A stretch of 64,000 nt of DNA, from assembly GCA_015179045.1 (NCBI GenBank), contig WHUZ01000027.1, positions 496,001 through 560,000 of the forward strand. Direction: 5' to 3'. Every line of letters starts with the position of its first letter. Position 1 is the first letter of the stretch. This stretch comes from Kalaharituber pfeilii. Taxonomy: Eukaryota > Ascomycota > Pezizomycetes > Pezizales > Pezizaceae. Shown one piece after another: positions 44,160 through 57,715 of this stretch. Made by a program: the position numbers and the translations under genes. The notes beneath the pieces were generated by a model, which had not been told where the DNA came from, did no database searches, and saw only the letters and a program-made list of their open reading frames with translations.

Positions 44160-44502
44160 TCCAATTACCTTTGGCCTTTGCATAGCCCATTAGGCGATAT
44201 GCAAGTAAATCCCGGAATGCAGATGATGCGAAGAGGAGGAGGAAACGACGACATACTTATGGGACAGGTGCGAGACGGGGAGGAGGAAATGGCGAGGGGG
44301 GGGAAGGGGACCCGTGATGGACTTGTTGAGGTGGATGGAGATATAACAGGCCTGTGTTTACGTCATCTTACTTACTTTCCCATTACTTTACTCCCTTCTT
44401 GTTTTATTTCTGAATTTTATCTCCTATGTAATTAGCCTCGTCATAGCTCACAGGGCAGGGCGGCACACGAGTAATGATAAACAAAAAAAAAAAAAAAAAA
44501 AA
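44160..44502 (+). mobile_element. LINE 3' fragments ending in type B hairpin
   Basis: A frame end rich in Gly, Glu and Arg (44178-44350) and a 3' untranslated region lead to cctcgtcatagctcacagggc and an A tail at 44440-44502. A hairpin-like ctttgcatagcccattaggcg at 44171-44191 marks a second, older copy. Confidence 0.65.
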
Positions 44503-44961
44503 GATATGCAAGTAATGATTCAGCAAAAAAGTCAAATGTCTGGAAATATCCTATGCAGGCTTTCGCTCCCAGAATCTGCTCAATGGACATTAGCACCCTG
44601 TCTACAGCCACGGCAGAATAAAGGTAGCATTCGGCGATATCCTCCATTCCAAGGGGTAGCTCCTCGAAAGATTAGGGAACCAGACTGGATTCAAGACTGA
44701 CCGGATTAAAGATTTACAGGATGAAAGACTACACATTCATTGGGGAGATATTGGAGGGGAAGTCCTAAGGAGCTCAAGACACAGGATTGGGGAGGCAGAT
44801 GGACCAGAGTACATGAACTGGTGAGGACAGCAGGAGAGATAACCCCCCACTTGACTGAGGAATATAGAATCTGGGAAGAGAAGTGGCTGGAGAGAAGGGT
44901 GGCACTGCTCGACCCGGGGATGGAGGAAGATGGAGAAGTGCTGATGGATTTCATAAAGTGA
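44503..44961 (+). mobile_element. Probable LINE frame-end remnant
   Basis: The frame 44740-44961 ends in EEDGEVLMDFIK and resembles the acidic LINE C-termini elsewhere in the window (for example MEMMEEDGG at 16900). No tail is visible, so this is a weak call. Confidence 0.35.
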
Positions 44962-46953
44962 AGCGAACCGGGCTGTAGAGCAGTAGACGTATATTTATTT
45001 TCCTAATCTCATTAAATATGTACGTATCTTTGGTTCTCACCGGCGCGCTATTGCTCATCAGGGAATATGCGAATGTAAATATGTATGTATGCATTAGGCT
45101 ACGCAATTTTATGATATTTTAAAGAGCAATTGGAAATGAGGTACTGATAATATTTATGTCTTGTTTTTAACTATGATATCGCGGAAGTTTAAAATTGTCC
45201 AAATTTGAAGACCACTTGATATTCACGTAAAGTGTTAGGTACTTCGTAGCACTAGTAAGAAAACATGAGTTTGATGCTATTGCCAAGTAACGCCTTGTTG
45301 GCTTTCCGATCTCCTGTCTAGCTGTTATAAAGCTTAGGCCGGTGCTAAAGTGGCGGTAACCAAAGTGAGAAGATTGTTGTCGTAGATCAAAAGCGGAGTA
45401 ATGAACCGAAAGAATAAATACAGTACATGACATTAAATTAAATTTCGCCTCCACATGGCATGGATGTTTTTTGCGTCACGTTGCTTCAAACATCCAGGAT
45501 ACACTTCTCTGTACCTACTAGTAATATAATAGACCATATCCTCAATCTGTGTCCTGACGTGCATGCATACTTTCGCGAGATTTTGAGCCTCATGAGCACA
45601 TTCCCAACCAAAGAGCGTTACATCTGCAGTGTGCCGTCCTAGCATGCGCATGCATGCCTTAGAAACATGTGTAGCAAATGCAGACTTATCCTCATTCGTT
45701 CATACATAGGCCTGGGGCAAGCTAGTAACCAGACTAGGGGCAAGCATGGTACGGTGCATACCGCCTGGTTGCCAACTGCAATGTGCCGCCGGTTGCTTCC
45801 GATCTTGATTCTATGGTCAGAATGCAACTAGGCTAACTATCTATTGGATAAGAACGACATGCAGGCGCCCTTCCCTGTCATTCAGCCAGCAGTGCAGCAA
45901 TTTCTGGGTAAAGGTATTCTTGTCACCTGACAGGGGGCTACACGTTGTGCTCACTCCTGTAGTCGACCTTCATGCCCAACATTGGCTCAGCAGCCCCACA
46001 TATGCCTGTAGCTCCTCCATGCTAAATTTAGCCCTACGTGCTCCCCACTACACTCCTTACCTCTGCCACGTCGTTGTGTGGGTGGGCATCTGGAACTCTT
46101 AGTACCGTCTCACTTTAAACTCGCGTGCGACATACGTACGCAATCGCAATTGTGAAGTTCCACTGTGGCAAGTCAATTATTTTTCCATTTTGTAGAGTAT
46201 GGTACATACTTTCTGTGTGTGTCTCGGCGCCGCATAACGCACTGTTACACCGGCGGGGTTTTCATCCGCTGCAAAATATATAAATTCCCAGCACAGCACA
46301 TTTCAACGTATTTGTTATATCCCGATCTACGGCTAAAGGACTTTACGCAAGTATTTATCGGATCGGAGCCGCGGGAATAATAAAGTTATTATTATTGACA
46401 AGGGTCCCGGAAAAGCTAAATAGCAATTATGTCAACACCGATCACCTTGTTTTGACACCACCGAGAGACTGGTCCGATTTATTACTAAGAGCGCGACATT
46501 TTAGAAGTTATCTATCTGCCGGGACCCTGGAGCAACATATTGGTGCTTTTTTGTACTTCTTTACCTCTTTTCATTTGCTCTCGCACTTGATTTTCATTTT
46601 ATCGTTTAGGGTTTTCAGAATCTTCTTGACCGTTCTACTTGAGCGCTTAGGATATTGCGGCGCTTCTAGAGCTACATACCCGGCTACAGCCGCACTTTCC
46701 TTGCCTTCGCCTTTGCAGCTCAGGCCTTCCGTCGGTGGCGCAGCAAACATCCATCAATTTGCGTGCTGATCCTTGCTTCCTTATCTCTGGGTTCAACACA
46801 CCTCTTCAAACTCCTTGCAAATCTTAGCTGCAAACTTTGAGTCGGCATCCTCAAATTCACTCAGAAAGAACAAAAATACGGATACATCAGTTCATTATCT
46901 GCAACAACTTCCTTCTTTTCCCCAAGTTTGCGGGGATCAAGATTTGACCGAAA
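44962..46953. other. No gene seen before the RBR gene
   Basis: Short frames lack domains. The last 200 bases or so before 46954 are pyrimidine-rich and likely hold the promoter and leader of the ubiquitin-ligase gene. Confidence 0.5.
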
Positions 46954-49900
46954 ATGTCCGCCAACAACCCGATATACCCCAAACCCTGCCGCTTCTTTCT
47001 CGCTGGCAACTGCAACCGTGGAGCAAACTGCAAATGGTCTCACGACTTGAGCGTTGATAACAATGCCGCTACGGCTTTCGCATACGGCAACAATACATTT
47101 ACTCCGACGGCAGCTTATATTCCTAACCTTAATCTCACCGGCTATGAGCCTGGAGCTACCGAAGTCGCGACCAACCACGCCCCCCAACAACCTCGCACCT
47201 CACGCTTCTCAAAGAAAGCCAGGTCAAGAGCGAAAGGGAAGGGCAAAGCTCCGGCCCCAGCAACACCACATAATGTAGCCACTGCTGGGCCAGCGCATGT
47301 GCAATCCGGGGGCCTTCATTGGGGAGCGCAAAGCGGGAGTAGCGGTCCGGCGGCGGGGTGGGAGTGGGATTCAGTTCTCGCGCGGGATGTGCAGGCGAGC
47401 GCGAAAGCGTCGTCGAGCACCCGCGGGCGAGGGAGGAGTACGAGTGTCACGGCAGAGTCGGCGCGGCTGGAGGGTGCAATTAAGAATTTAATTCTGGATG
47501 TCAAAGTAAGTTACTTTTAGCTCTCATTTAGCTCCGTCCCTAGCGGCTAGCAAGCTTCTTTCGCCTCCGAGCTGGGAATTGATTCACTCCAGACTAGGAG
47601 TCACTAACCCGCTTGCATAAACATATGTAGAAACAGCCGGCCGATTCCCAGCCCAGCGACCCTGCGCCCAAAAAGGACGAACCACCTCCCACGCTGGAAA
47701 AAGTCCTGGGTGGTTCCATGTCCGTCCGGTTCGGCCCTGGCCTAGAAATTCTCTCCATCTCGCCTATCACTGTCTCCTCCTCCAGCATCGTGATCGAGAA
47801 CGTTCCCCTCGGGACCCCTTCTGACGCCCTCCGTGCCCTTGTCCAACCCTTCAAGCCCACAATCTCACCACACGCAATCAGGGCAAACCCACGCGGAGAG
47901 AATCTCCGCGTGATCGTGCACTTTGACGATACCGTGGCTGCAGATGAAGCCGTCAAAGCGCTCGAGGAGGCTGAGTTCCGAGGCCGAGCCTTGTCGGTCA
48001 AGGCCTTGAAACCCACCACTGCGTCCCAGGACATCACAAAAATTGAGTGTAGCTGGTTTACAGCAAGCGCCGCAGCCTTGATTCGTTTCATGAGTAAGTC
48101 GGATGCAACCGAGCTCGTCAACGCCTGTAGCCGTTCAGAGAAGAAAATCCGCGGACGTCGCGTCAAGGCACTAGCGCAGCCAGACCATCTTGGGCGCCGC
48201 GGCCTCCTCCTCGGCCCTTTCGGTGTCCTCCTCGTCAACCTTGACCCCCACACCACTCAGGATGATATCGAAGAACAGTTTAGCAACTTCAGCTCCTTTG
48301 AGCTTCGACCACCAAAGTACAACATGTCAGACCACGAGACCCTGCGGTACATTCGGCGCAAATTTGAAGTCGATCGCGAAGAAGACTTGCGAGTTACCTC
48401 TGCCCCGAACGATTCCCGACAGCGGGCCATAATGAATTTTGCTTCCGCGAACGACGCGAGTGCGGTGTACGCCAAGGTGAAGGGGCAGAAGGACGAGATG
48501 TTTGAGAAGATGAATTTCCTGTATAGCTTGTCATACTCGGCGAGCTTCAATATACCTGCAGACATCTGGAAAGCGGTCAAGCAGGAGGTACGCAGGCTCG
48601 AGAGGGAGGAGAAGGAGAAGGAGAAGGAGATGGGTCCCAGGGCTGGCAGTTCGAGTGCGAAGGGGAAAGGCAGGGAGACTGATGATGAGAATGCGCCAGC
48701 AAGGTTGAAGATTATCGAACGTGGAGGGCATGCACAAGCAAGTGTGCATGTAACTGGTAGCGGGCGGCCTGCGGTTGCGAAGGTGAAGGGCGCAATTCAA
48801 AAGTTACTGAAGGGAAAGGTGGTGTGCGATGACGACGGGAAGGCGATGTGGGACGCCGCGCTGAGGGGACAGGAGGGAAGGAAGTTAGTGCAGTTGGTGA
48901 GTGAGATGGGTGTGCATGTTCATGTTGACTTTCGAAATCGGTCTGTCACGCTATATGGGTCACCAGATAAGGTCGACGAAGCGGAGGAGGTGCTGAAGGA
49001 GCAGTACAACCTTTTGCTGACGATGCAGCATGAGCTGTCACTGGAGGGTAGCATAGGCCGCTTGGCTTTCCGAGGGGGAATTGCGGCAGTGCAGGAGTAT
49101 CTGGGCGAGGAAATGGTGGTCGTTAACCATATCAGCAACAAGCTAATTGTGCGATGCAGTCCCGCAGAAGTCAGCCATGTCAGAAGCCTTCTATACTGCG
49201 CGAGGCCCAAAAGGGCCGCGAACCAAGGGCAGCCCGGGCAAGCCGGGGCAGCATCAAAAGAGGAAGATGCCTGCCCCGTTTGCATGGAGCCAGCCGAGCC
49301 GCCAGTTGTAAAAACCACCTGCGGACACACATACTGTAAGGGTTGCATTCACGGGTTCATCAAAGCGACCCTCGACGGACGCAAATTCCCCATAACCTGC
49401 TTCCACAGCTCCGACGACGGCACACAATGCACCACACCCATCTCCATCTCCATCATCCAGGAGTCTTTGTCCAAATTAGACTCGGACCAACTCTTCGAAG
49501 CCAGCTTCTCCAGCTACGTGCAGGCCCGCCCGACTGAGTACTCGTATTGCCCGACCCCAGACTGCCCCAGTGTATACCAAATCACCGCATCCGAGTCTGT
49601 GTTCACATGTAGCCAGTGCTTCCTCGGCATATGCACCTCGTGTAAAGTCGCAACGCATCACGGCCAGACCTGCGCCCAATACAAAGCCGCCACCGATGGC
49701 GAGAAGCAGTTCAAGGACTGGAAGGCCCGTGCGGGTGTCAAAACATGCCCAAAGTGCCAGGCGGATATCGAGAAGAACGACGGATGCAACCACATGACGT
49801 GCAAATGCGGTGCGCATCTATGCTGGCACTGCATGCGAGAGTTCCCGCGCGAGACCATCTACGAGCACATGCGGAATGACTGTTTAGGAACAGGGATCCC

Positions 49901-50303
49901 GGGGGACATTCAACCAGCCAGGGCGCCGGGCATGCCGCCGCCGCCGCCGCCGCCAGAAGTACCGCGATTTTTCCCAGGTGTGATTTTCGATGAAGTCCAA
50001 GGCTTAGCGGCGCAACTCCTGCAGCAGGCACGCGAGAGAGAGAATGAAGAGAGGGAGCGGCTCAGAATGCGACAAGAGGAGAGAGAGGCACAGGACAGAA
50101 GATGGAGAGAGTATTTTCAGGGGATGGAGGAAAGGGAATTAGTGGAAAGGGAAAGGCGGGCACGGGAGGCAATGGCAAGGGCACGGGAGGCAAGGGAACG
50201 GGAGGCAAGGGAAAGGGCGTTGAGGGAAAGGATAGCAAGGGAAAGGGCAGAGCAAGAAGCTAGAAACAAGAAGTCGAGCGGAGGGTTTTGTGTTGTGATG
50301 TGA
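46954..50303 (+). CDS. CCCH-zinc-finger RBR E3 ubiquitin ligase with C-terminal CaaX box
   Basis: Model join(46954..47505,47631..50303) gives 1074 residues; the 125-bp intron has GTAAGT and TAG ends and joins in phase 0. A CCCH zinc finger (Cys12-x7-Cys20-x5-Cys26-x3-His30) opens the protein and suggests RNA binding. A middle region (about 210-700) has RRM/KH-like segments. Then comes a RING-IBR-RING module: RING1 from Cys732 (CPVCMEP), an IBR with YCPTPDCPSVY, and RING2 from Cys890 (CPKCQADIEKNDGCNHMTC). Cys903 is the expected thioester-forming residue. RBR ligases pass ubiquitin through that cysteine. The tail has a short poly-Pro stretch, a highly charged helix (about 970 to 1060, Arg/Glu-rich), and ends CVVM, a classic farnesylation CaaX motif, so membrane anchoring is predicted. 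Confidence 0.9.
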
Positions 50304-50995
50304 GCTATTTGAGGTTACAAGGCGTAGTGGTTCATATTATACACCTTCATAGTATGCGTTGGGGATTGGATGTTGCTGAGTGCGCAAGTCGGCATGATTA
50401 TTTGTATTTGTATTTTTCCAGAGAAGGGGACACCAAGTTGTGAATTAATTTCTCGGGATGATAGTTCCTCATAGCAATAACATGGTGTTAGATCTAGTTA
50501 ACACAACGTCTGTGATCATGTAAGAACCCGGCAAAACCTCTCGGGACAGGCACTTTTTGCTTGTATGCACACTGACCGTTTGCCCCACACAGGATCGTAC
50601 GGTGTCAGCCCAGTCCCAGGCCGAGTCCAAGCGGGCCATGGAATTGCCACCAAAGATACCGGCAGCCTCCGCTAGGCTGATCGTGCTTCCGCTTGATTCT
50701 GAGAGTAGCTTCCGCTTGAGCTGAGTGTGCGGCGTTCCGGTTGATCTGAGGGTACTCGGTACCGGCATAAACTTTCGCACAGATGTGTGGTTGAAGAGGC
50801 CGTGCACAAGGTCTGTGTACAGGTGTGGACCTACTGGTAGTAGGGACCTGTACCTTCGCTGTTACGCGCTGTTTGTCCTCTTCAGCGGTCAAATGCGAGT
50901 TACCCGCTGCACAGCAATGCAACCACTCTGGAGAGAAGGTCTAGTGCGTAAGCCTAGATTTCTTGGGTGGAGAAGAAATACAGGCTGCGATGCTT
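50304..50995. other. 3' flank of RBR gene, no gene seen
   Basis: Contains the 3' untranslated region and terminator of the RBR gene. Frames at 50469-50807 (-) and 50725-51060 (+) have no recognisable domain. Confidence 0.5.
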
Positions 50996-51240
50996 TTTTT
51001 TTTTTTTTTTTTTTTCATTACTCGCGTGCCGCCCTATGGGCTATGGCGAGGGTTTATTAAAAGAAAAGATATGAAAAGAAACTGTCTTAAGTACATGTAT
51101 TTCCCCTCGTATTTCGGGTGGAGAGAGGGAGATGAGCCGAGCCTACCTAATTCCTTCCTCTGCTCGGCTCATAGATCTCCGACCGCAACCCTGCGATGCT
51201 GGAGGAGTAGGATAAAAGTACTGGTGATGAGACCTCTGAC
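50996..51240 (-). mobile_element. LINE 3' fragment (type B tail)
   Basis: T run, then cattactcgcgtgccgccc and tatgggctatggcgaggg, then 3' untranslated sequence alike to the fragment at 21532-21810 (attaaaagaaaag). The upstream limit is approximate. Confidence 0.7.
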
Positions 51241-53625
51241 TCGGAGGTGAGATTTTATGCCTCTATGGGTGCAACCTGTGATTATTGCAAATGGAGGACG
51301 CACAAAATGTTGATCTTTTTGGTTATTTTGTTTTTATTTTATTTCTGTGAGGGGAAAATACGTGAGACCTGTCCAGGTGCGAAAAGTCTCTACCACGCGA
51401 GCCGCTCCAACTGTTACACTTGTGTGAAGTTTTATGTTGATTTGAGTGACCAATTCAAAGTTTGAAACCAATATCATACCTTTTGTCTGGACACCGTATA
51501 TGTTCTTGAGAATGCTGCATAGACAGGGTGCAAGGGCAGCTGCTGCATGAAAATCTTGTAGATGAAATAGTGCAAAATTGAGTATGAATGGAAGTATACT
51601 CTGCAACTGTACACAGCTCCTAGGTGATAGATTAGATGTAGCCTACACACTATGTTCAAGAGTACATACTGGTATAGAGTAATTAAATCTACTCCAGTTA
51701 ATATTTTATCAGCTTCAGGTAAAGTTGTTAAACTCACCTAAACTACTTTTTTCTACTTGAATTGAACTTTTATATTATGTGTTCCGGTCCGCTCGCGAAT
51801 CACAGCATTGGTGAAAAAAAAAAAAAAAAAAAATTTTTTCTCCTCGTTCATGGGACCGGCTCCTCTAAACTTAATACATTGCACAACGTTGAAGCAACAG
51901 CAGTCCCCAGACTGGTATACATGTAATATGAAAAAAAAAAATTCAAAGAAACCTATAGTGTATACTTGACTAACATCTAACTACAATGGCGTCATCAGTG
52001 CTACTAGTAGTGGAGTCTATATGCTTCCAGTATTATTACCTCATCATAGTTCTCGAGTAGTATACGAGCTAAAAGTGAAAAGTATTAAACTTCAGCCGCA
52101 GTATGGCAGTGTTGTAACGTCTTGGCTCAGGTGCTATTATGCTTGTGATAACGTCATGGTTGCCATTTTGTATATAAACCAGCACAGCCACACTTGCTAT
52201 AAGCCACTCATGATAATAAGTTGATATGCGTAGCTTGTATGAGGTTGCAGGCGGGTGGAACGGACCTGTTAAGTCCACCAGTGATATGCACTGTTTAGGC
52301 GATATCACCAGTTTGAGTAATGAAACAAGAAATTTCGTCATAGCCCCAGGATGCTATACGGGGAAAAAAAGAAAAAGAGGAAACAACAAGAAAAAGGAAA
52401 TACTTCTAGTTTATTACAAACTCAATACTCGCCACTATCTCCGTAACCCCATTAAGCTCATGGCGATATGGAAAACAATATTGACTCTAAGGATATTGGC
52501 ACTATGAGCCTACAGCCTGTGCCTGCATGCATGGTTACGTCTTTTTTTTGTAAAAAGGAAAAAGGTGAAAAAAAGGTGTGCAGATGATGAAGAGAATCAA
52601 AGTCAATAACGTGTGAATACAGATAGTCTTATTCGTGAGCGGACTGGCCCTCTCCTACAAAAGTATTATTCGCGAGTGGATCGGTCCTCTCGTGAACGGC
52701 CCGGCCCCCTCGTGCATCCAGCCCGCTGGCGAGGGGACCGGTAGCGGACCGGATTCTCGAGGGGACCAGAAAAGCACCATTACTCAACACTGGACTAGCG
52801 GCAAGACTGGAGGCAAGCTGGATGCCAGGCTGTTGAGTATTATGTACTGGATTAGACTAAAGATAACAGAACTATCCTACAGGATATCAATATATAACTA
52901 CAGTGTATATTACTCTATTTACTCAGAGGTAAATACCCAGTTCTTTGTAAAAATTATTTTATTTTGACAATGTAAAATATGTCAATGACATGCAATTTCA
53001 TACAGTTAAATGTAGATTTGTTTAGTGAGGTTGGATTTTGCCCCATGGAATAGTTTACACTACTCAATACAATATTGACGGGATGACTCCGGACAGGTAC
53101 TTTTTACCTGTCAGCTGAGGGACAGGTAGTTCCTTGTACGGTAAGATTGGCTTTTGTAAGATTATGCCTTTTTACTTAGTAACACGGAGAAGGGTTAACT
53201 ATACAGAGGCTTGTGTAGAGACACATTTCCAGACAGTCTTAAACACATGACGTGGCCTAAAAATTACTGTACATGAGAACAGAAAAAGTATGCAATTTTT
53301 AGAATTTATACTCAAAGAAGCAATTTCCGAATATGCTAAAATTGAAATTGCATTAGATTGGAGCTAATTATGCATGAGGCGATGCCATGGCGTCCAGCTC
53401 AGACTCGCGCTGAGACCCAGGCCGATTAAAAGTGGGGCAGGCGGTCAATGTGCATAGAGGTAGAGAGTGCCTGTCCCGGAGGTGTAAATTATTATTACTA
53501 ATGTTATTTGTGAAGTTAACCGAATTACCTTACTCGCAACATTGTAAAATCCGCCTAATATGGATAACCTGCCTCTCTCGTTAGCACTTGCATGTTTGGG
53601 TCAGTTCATTAATCTGCTAGTAGCA
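51241..53625. other. AT-rich, no gene seen
   Basis: Poly-A runs at 51815-51832 and 51930-51942 have no hairpin before them. A degenerate type C-like unit lies near 52503-52570. GC-rich repeats with 'ctcg...gaccgg' occur at 52630-52760. No gene is supportable. Confidence 0.5.
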
Positions 53626-53687
53626 CCCTGCCATGGCCAAGTGCTACAAGCGGGGTTATGTGATTAAAAAAAAAAAAAAAAAAAAAA
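53626..53687 (+). mobile_element. Ultra-short retroposon (type A)
   Basis: ACCCTGCCATGGCCAAGTGC and A run, between 13-bp duplications atctgctagtagc at 53613-53625 and 53688-53700. Confidence 0.85.
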
Positions 53688-53894
53688 ATCTGCTAGTAGC
53701 GAGTCGGTTGGTTTTGGAGGTATGTCCACAAAGGTTCCTCCCTCTTCCCTTGGTTGGATCGCTCTCACCAGAGCGTGGCGGGCTCCGGCTCCCAAAGTTG
53801 CACCTGCCACCCTACGCTGTAGCTTCGTGAGGGCGGTCAACGGCACACACATACATAGATGACCACTACAGCCATGAAAACATGTACTTTATTG

Positions 53895-53955
53895 CCCTGC
53901 CGGCGAATAGCTGCAAGCGAGGTTACGTGATTTATTTTTTGTTTAAAAAAAAAAA
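53895..53955 (+). mobile_element. Ultra-short retroposon (type A, eroded)
   Basis: CCCTGCCGGCGAATAGCTGC lacks the usual CAT. The flanking duplication is only ttattg (53889-53894 and 53956-53961). Confidence 0.6.
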
Positions 53956-54314
53956 TTATTGTCTAGCACCCTCCGAGACTACTATCTCCGATTCCAGTGG
54001 ATATCCTAGTACGCCAATGAACTAATTCAAAGGAACAAAATAACATGACAAATTATACAAAAACAAATATAGAAAGTTGCGGAGTACAACACCAAATATA
54101 ACAAAGCAAGAAAGGGGAAAGCGTCGTTCCTCTAATGTTCGCAGAAAACCCAAAAAACCGCCCACCCGAGTTACCAAAGCCAGGAGCCCCAACTAAACCA
54201 TTCCAGTCCCATCCAAGACCCATATACAAAAATACCAAACTGTGCAAGCAGAAAGTACAAGGGAACGAAACAAGCACATCAAGTAGAAACCTAAGAAATG
54301 ATAATCCCGCATAT

Positions 54315-55950
54315 CTATGTTCTCACCACGGCTTTTCCCTTCACCACCTGCACATTCCCATTCGCACTCTCCGCAGCTTCCAGCGCCAGATTCCCATCTG
54401 ATCCCTTTTGCTGCGGCATCTGCATCATCCAGGTCGGCGGCGTGATCCCAGTCTGCTCTTGCACCGCACTCAACATGGGTGGCAAGCTCTGGAATATATT
54501 CCTAATTGGTGCCATGGGATCCGCAAGTCCCCCGTCCACGCTGCCTGCTGGACCAGTATTCCACACATTAATCTTCGGATTCAGACCCCTGATGGCTTCT
54601 GCGTTCGCCCTTGCCAGCTCTGTGTACACACCGCGCTCGATCATCAGGTACTTGAGCAGACCGTCTGGGCCGCCGAAGGCAGCGCTGAGCTCCTGGTACG
54701 CCTTTGCCATCTCAGTGACAGCTTCCGCTTCGAGTTTCTTGGAGGTTGCAGCTGCCTCGGCCTCTTTCGTCAATTGGTAGTACCTGGCTTCCGCCTTCTT
54801 CTGGAGGTCCAAGAACGATGCTTCGGCGGCCTTGATGGTGGCGTAATAATCGTTATCCGCCCGCTTGACCGTCTCATAGGACGCCGCCTCCGCCGCCTTC
54901 TGCTCCGCGTAGAGCTTTGCGTCTGCGTTCTTTACCGCAAGATAATGCGCTGCATCTGCACTCTGCTGCGAGCTCTCTTTTGCAATTTGCGCCTTTGTAA
55001 CCTCTGTTGCTCTCAGGCGCTCCAATTGCATCTGCGCCCTCTTGCTTTCGACATCCTTCTGCAGCTCCGCATCCCTGGCCTCCTGAATCCTCTGTGCCTT
55101 AATTTTCGTCATCGCCACTTCCGCTTCCAACTCGGCCGTCTTGATAGCCAATGACGCCTGTGCTGACGCCTTATCCTTCCCTCTCTGCGTCTCCAAAATC
55201 GCCGTATCAGCCTCGATTTTGGATATCTGTTGCTTTGCCAGCCCTTCATTTTCGTGGACTCCAATCTCTCCTTTCCTCCTCGCCTCCGACTCATCGATAC
55301 GTGCTTTGGAGCTTGCGCTCTCGTGCGCCTTGCGGGAGAGGAACGAGAAGTACTCAGATCCTGGCGGATCCTTGAGATCCTTGACGTTCGAGTTGTAAAT
55401 CACCAGCCCAAACTTGCTTAGTTCCGTTTGCACGTTGTTTGTCACGTTTGTCTTGAACAGTGCGCGGTTAGTGAAGATCTCCTCGGCCGTCATGTTCGAG
55501 ACCAAGACTCTTGTTTCGCCTTCGATGATACCACGCACGATCCTGCGGACGTTGTTGCTGACGGCTTCTCCTCCCTCCACTGCGCCGTCGGAGGTGCCAG
55601 TGAGAAGCGAGGAATACTTTGTAAGTGCGTCTGGGGTGTCCTCAGGGCCGATGGTAAAGGCGACCGGGACGATGAGCATGAGCTTTTCTTGCGTCATGGC
55701 TTGGAGTTCGAGGGAGAAGTCGAAGGGCGTGAGGGAGATTTTTTGCACTTTTTGCCAGGGCTTGACCCAAGCTTTTTTGGTGATGCGGAGGCCTTCGATG
55801 CCGGCGCCAGTGATGACGAGGTAGGTGTTAGGCTGTTGAAGGGTGTGGGTGTGGTTAGCGCCGCAAATCCGCAGTTGGATTTAATATGCTCTGGAGTGAT
55901 GGGAGACAAACCTCAGCAATGTGATACCACGGAACTAGCCGGCTTTCCAT
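54315..55950 (-). CDS. Flotillin (SPFH/prohibitin-domain membrane scaffold)
   Basis: Model complement(join(54315..55832,55912..55950)) gives 518 residues. Exon 1 encodes 13 residues (MESRLVPWYHIAE) and the 79-bp intron has GTTTGT and CAACAG ends in phase 0. The N-terminal SPFH domain reads YLVITGAGI, KKAWVKPWQK, SLTPFDFSLELQAMTQEKL and FTIGPEDTPDALTKYSSLLTG. A long Ala/Glu/Lys-rich coiled coil (about 190 to 400) with the flotillin AE-type repeats follows, then a Pro/Gln-rich tail. Flotillins assemble on the inner face of the plasma membrane and mark lipid microdomains. Length and architecture are normal for fungal flotillins and the frame is intact. Confidence 0.92.
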
Positions 55951-57715
55951 GTTGAATCAGTTGTACAATAATTTCCAGTTACTATTCGAATATTAATCTC
56001 CGGAAGGGAAATTCTGGCTCTGCGGTGTTTGTATCGCACGTAGAGATTTCTCGGGAATCTTTCAAGGTCGATCTGGTATGTGAACTTTAAGTGGACGAAG
56101 ACTTCAATTGGAACACGTCGTAATAGCACTTAGGAATAATCGTGAGCTGTATTTAATCAAACGGGAGTGAGAATGCAGAGGGCAATTGGGGGTTATTATA
56201 TAGGTTAGCATCATAGTCCACGTCCAGCAGCATGTGGGCCAACTGTTTGACTTATGACCAATCATCATCCAACAGCCGTAAACTTTCGATAAGGTCAATT
56301 GTTAGAGGCACAATTATTAGGGTTCTCGTACCCAGACTCTCTTGGCCCGCTCAATTAAACGAGAGTCTGTGCACGAGAACCAACAGGAAGAATCCTGTGC
56401 TAACCAATGTCAGAGAATTTCTACCTCGCACGCCTCGCTATGAGCACGCTTCGCCCCATGCATTGGGCCCTGGATGCGCGCTTCAGTGCTGAATTTTCAG
56501 AGTTCACGGGCAGTGCAGAGCTTAAGCGCGTGAGAAGGTATGAAAGTATAATGGAGCAAAAAGCAAAAAGCAACTCTAGTGCTACTTGTACCTACTTGCT
56601 ACCGATATGTTTCACAGCTAGCGAGCTCTAAATAACAAAGTCGAGCCGCAGTTGTGCTTGAGTTCGCCTAAGGTGGGCGGTGCTGTGCAACATTAATAAG
56701 CCCTGCCTCTAGTGTTACAATGCGTCGTCGTTGCAGGGCTGCCTGCGAACTGCCTGACGGTTACAATTGAGCAGTAGCTTGTAGCTAAAGAAGCGCACAC
56801 AAGCCAAGGAATTGGAAATGATATGGTGTGCAATGTGCGCAGTCGAACTTCGCAAGGGGGCTGAGATCCTGAACAAGTTTCCCTTGGCGTTGTGATTTTA
56901 GATTTACTATATCCACAACATTTTACATGTGTGCATCTTCTTTCTATCTAGAGAAATCTAATATCTTCTTCCTCTTCCATGTATTGTCGGAAAGTCCTTG
57001 ACACGTGCGTGAAGCTATTTTTTGATGAACTCTTTACACTACAAACACACGCACATGTATAATTATGACAAACGTAACTTGGCAACATGTACAGGTATGT
57101 CTTGCGGAGGCAGCTGTCGACTTTTTTTTTTTTTTTTCCCGTTAGTTTTCTTTTGTTCGCTTTAATTTCTTATTTTTTATTTCGCTTCGTTTGATTAACA
57201 TATTGAAGAGAAACTTGTAGATCTTCCCAACGTTTTCCAGTCGATAATCCTACCAGGTTCCAAAGGCTATCTCATCACCCAGTAAGAGTGACAAGGTTTC
57301 ACACACAAAGTGTTCTGTGATCGTCTGATGGTCGCAAAGGAAAACTACAAGGTTTGGGTGCGTGAGACACGACCTACTGTAGCTGAGCTTCCTGATCTGC
57401 CCGAAATAACAGCATGAACAATTCAAAGTCAATCAATATTGATCGAGACTTTGAGAAAACTGACGGTTTCCGCGGCTACTTTTGATTAGCACTTGAAACG
57501 TTTGGCTGCACACCCCTTACTGTATATGATGTCAATAGAGTGTCAAAGATGGAAACCTTGCTCGGCGTCCACTCTGTGGTTGCATAGATGCGCGCGCTGG
57601 GCTGTGCGAAGTGGGGAGAGACGGGTACTGATGCCGACCGATGAAAAGTGGACCCATTGGTAAACCGCAAAATGCGGACAAAGTCAACCACAACGTCGCG
57701 AATTTCACCAGAGAT
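55951..57715. other. Upstream of flotillin, no further gene seen
   Basis: The first few hundred bases should include the flotillin promoter. The T run at 57122-57137 has no hairpin. The 95-codon minus frame 57476-57763 has an ATG but no recognised domain and runs into the inverted repeat at 57716. Confidence 0.45.

Noticed and set aside
54408..55154. Plus-strand frame of 248 codons opposite flotillin
   Set aside because: Shadow of the flotillin coiled coil; Leu/Arg/Cys-rich with no domain.
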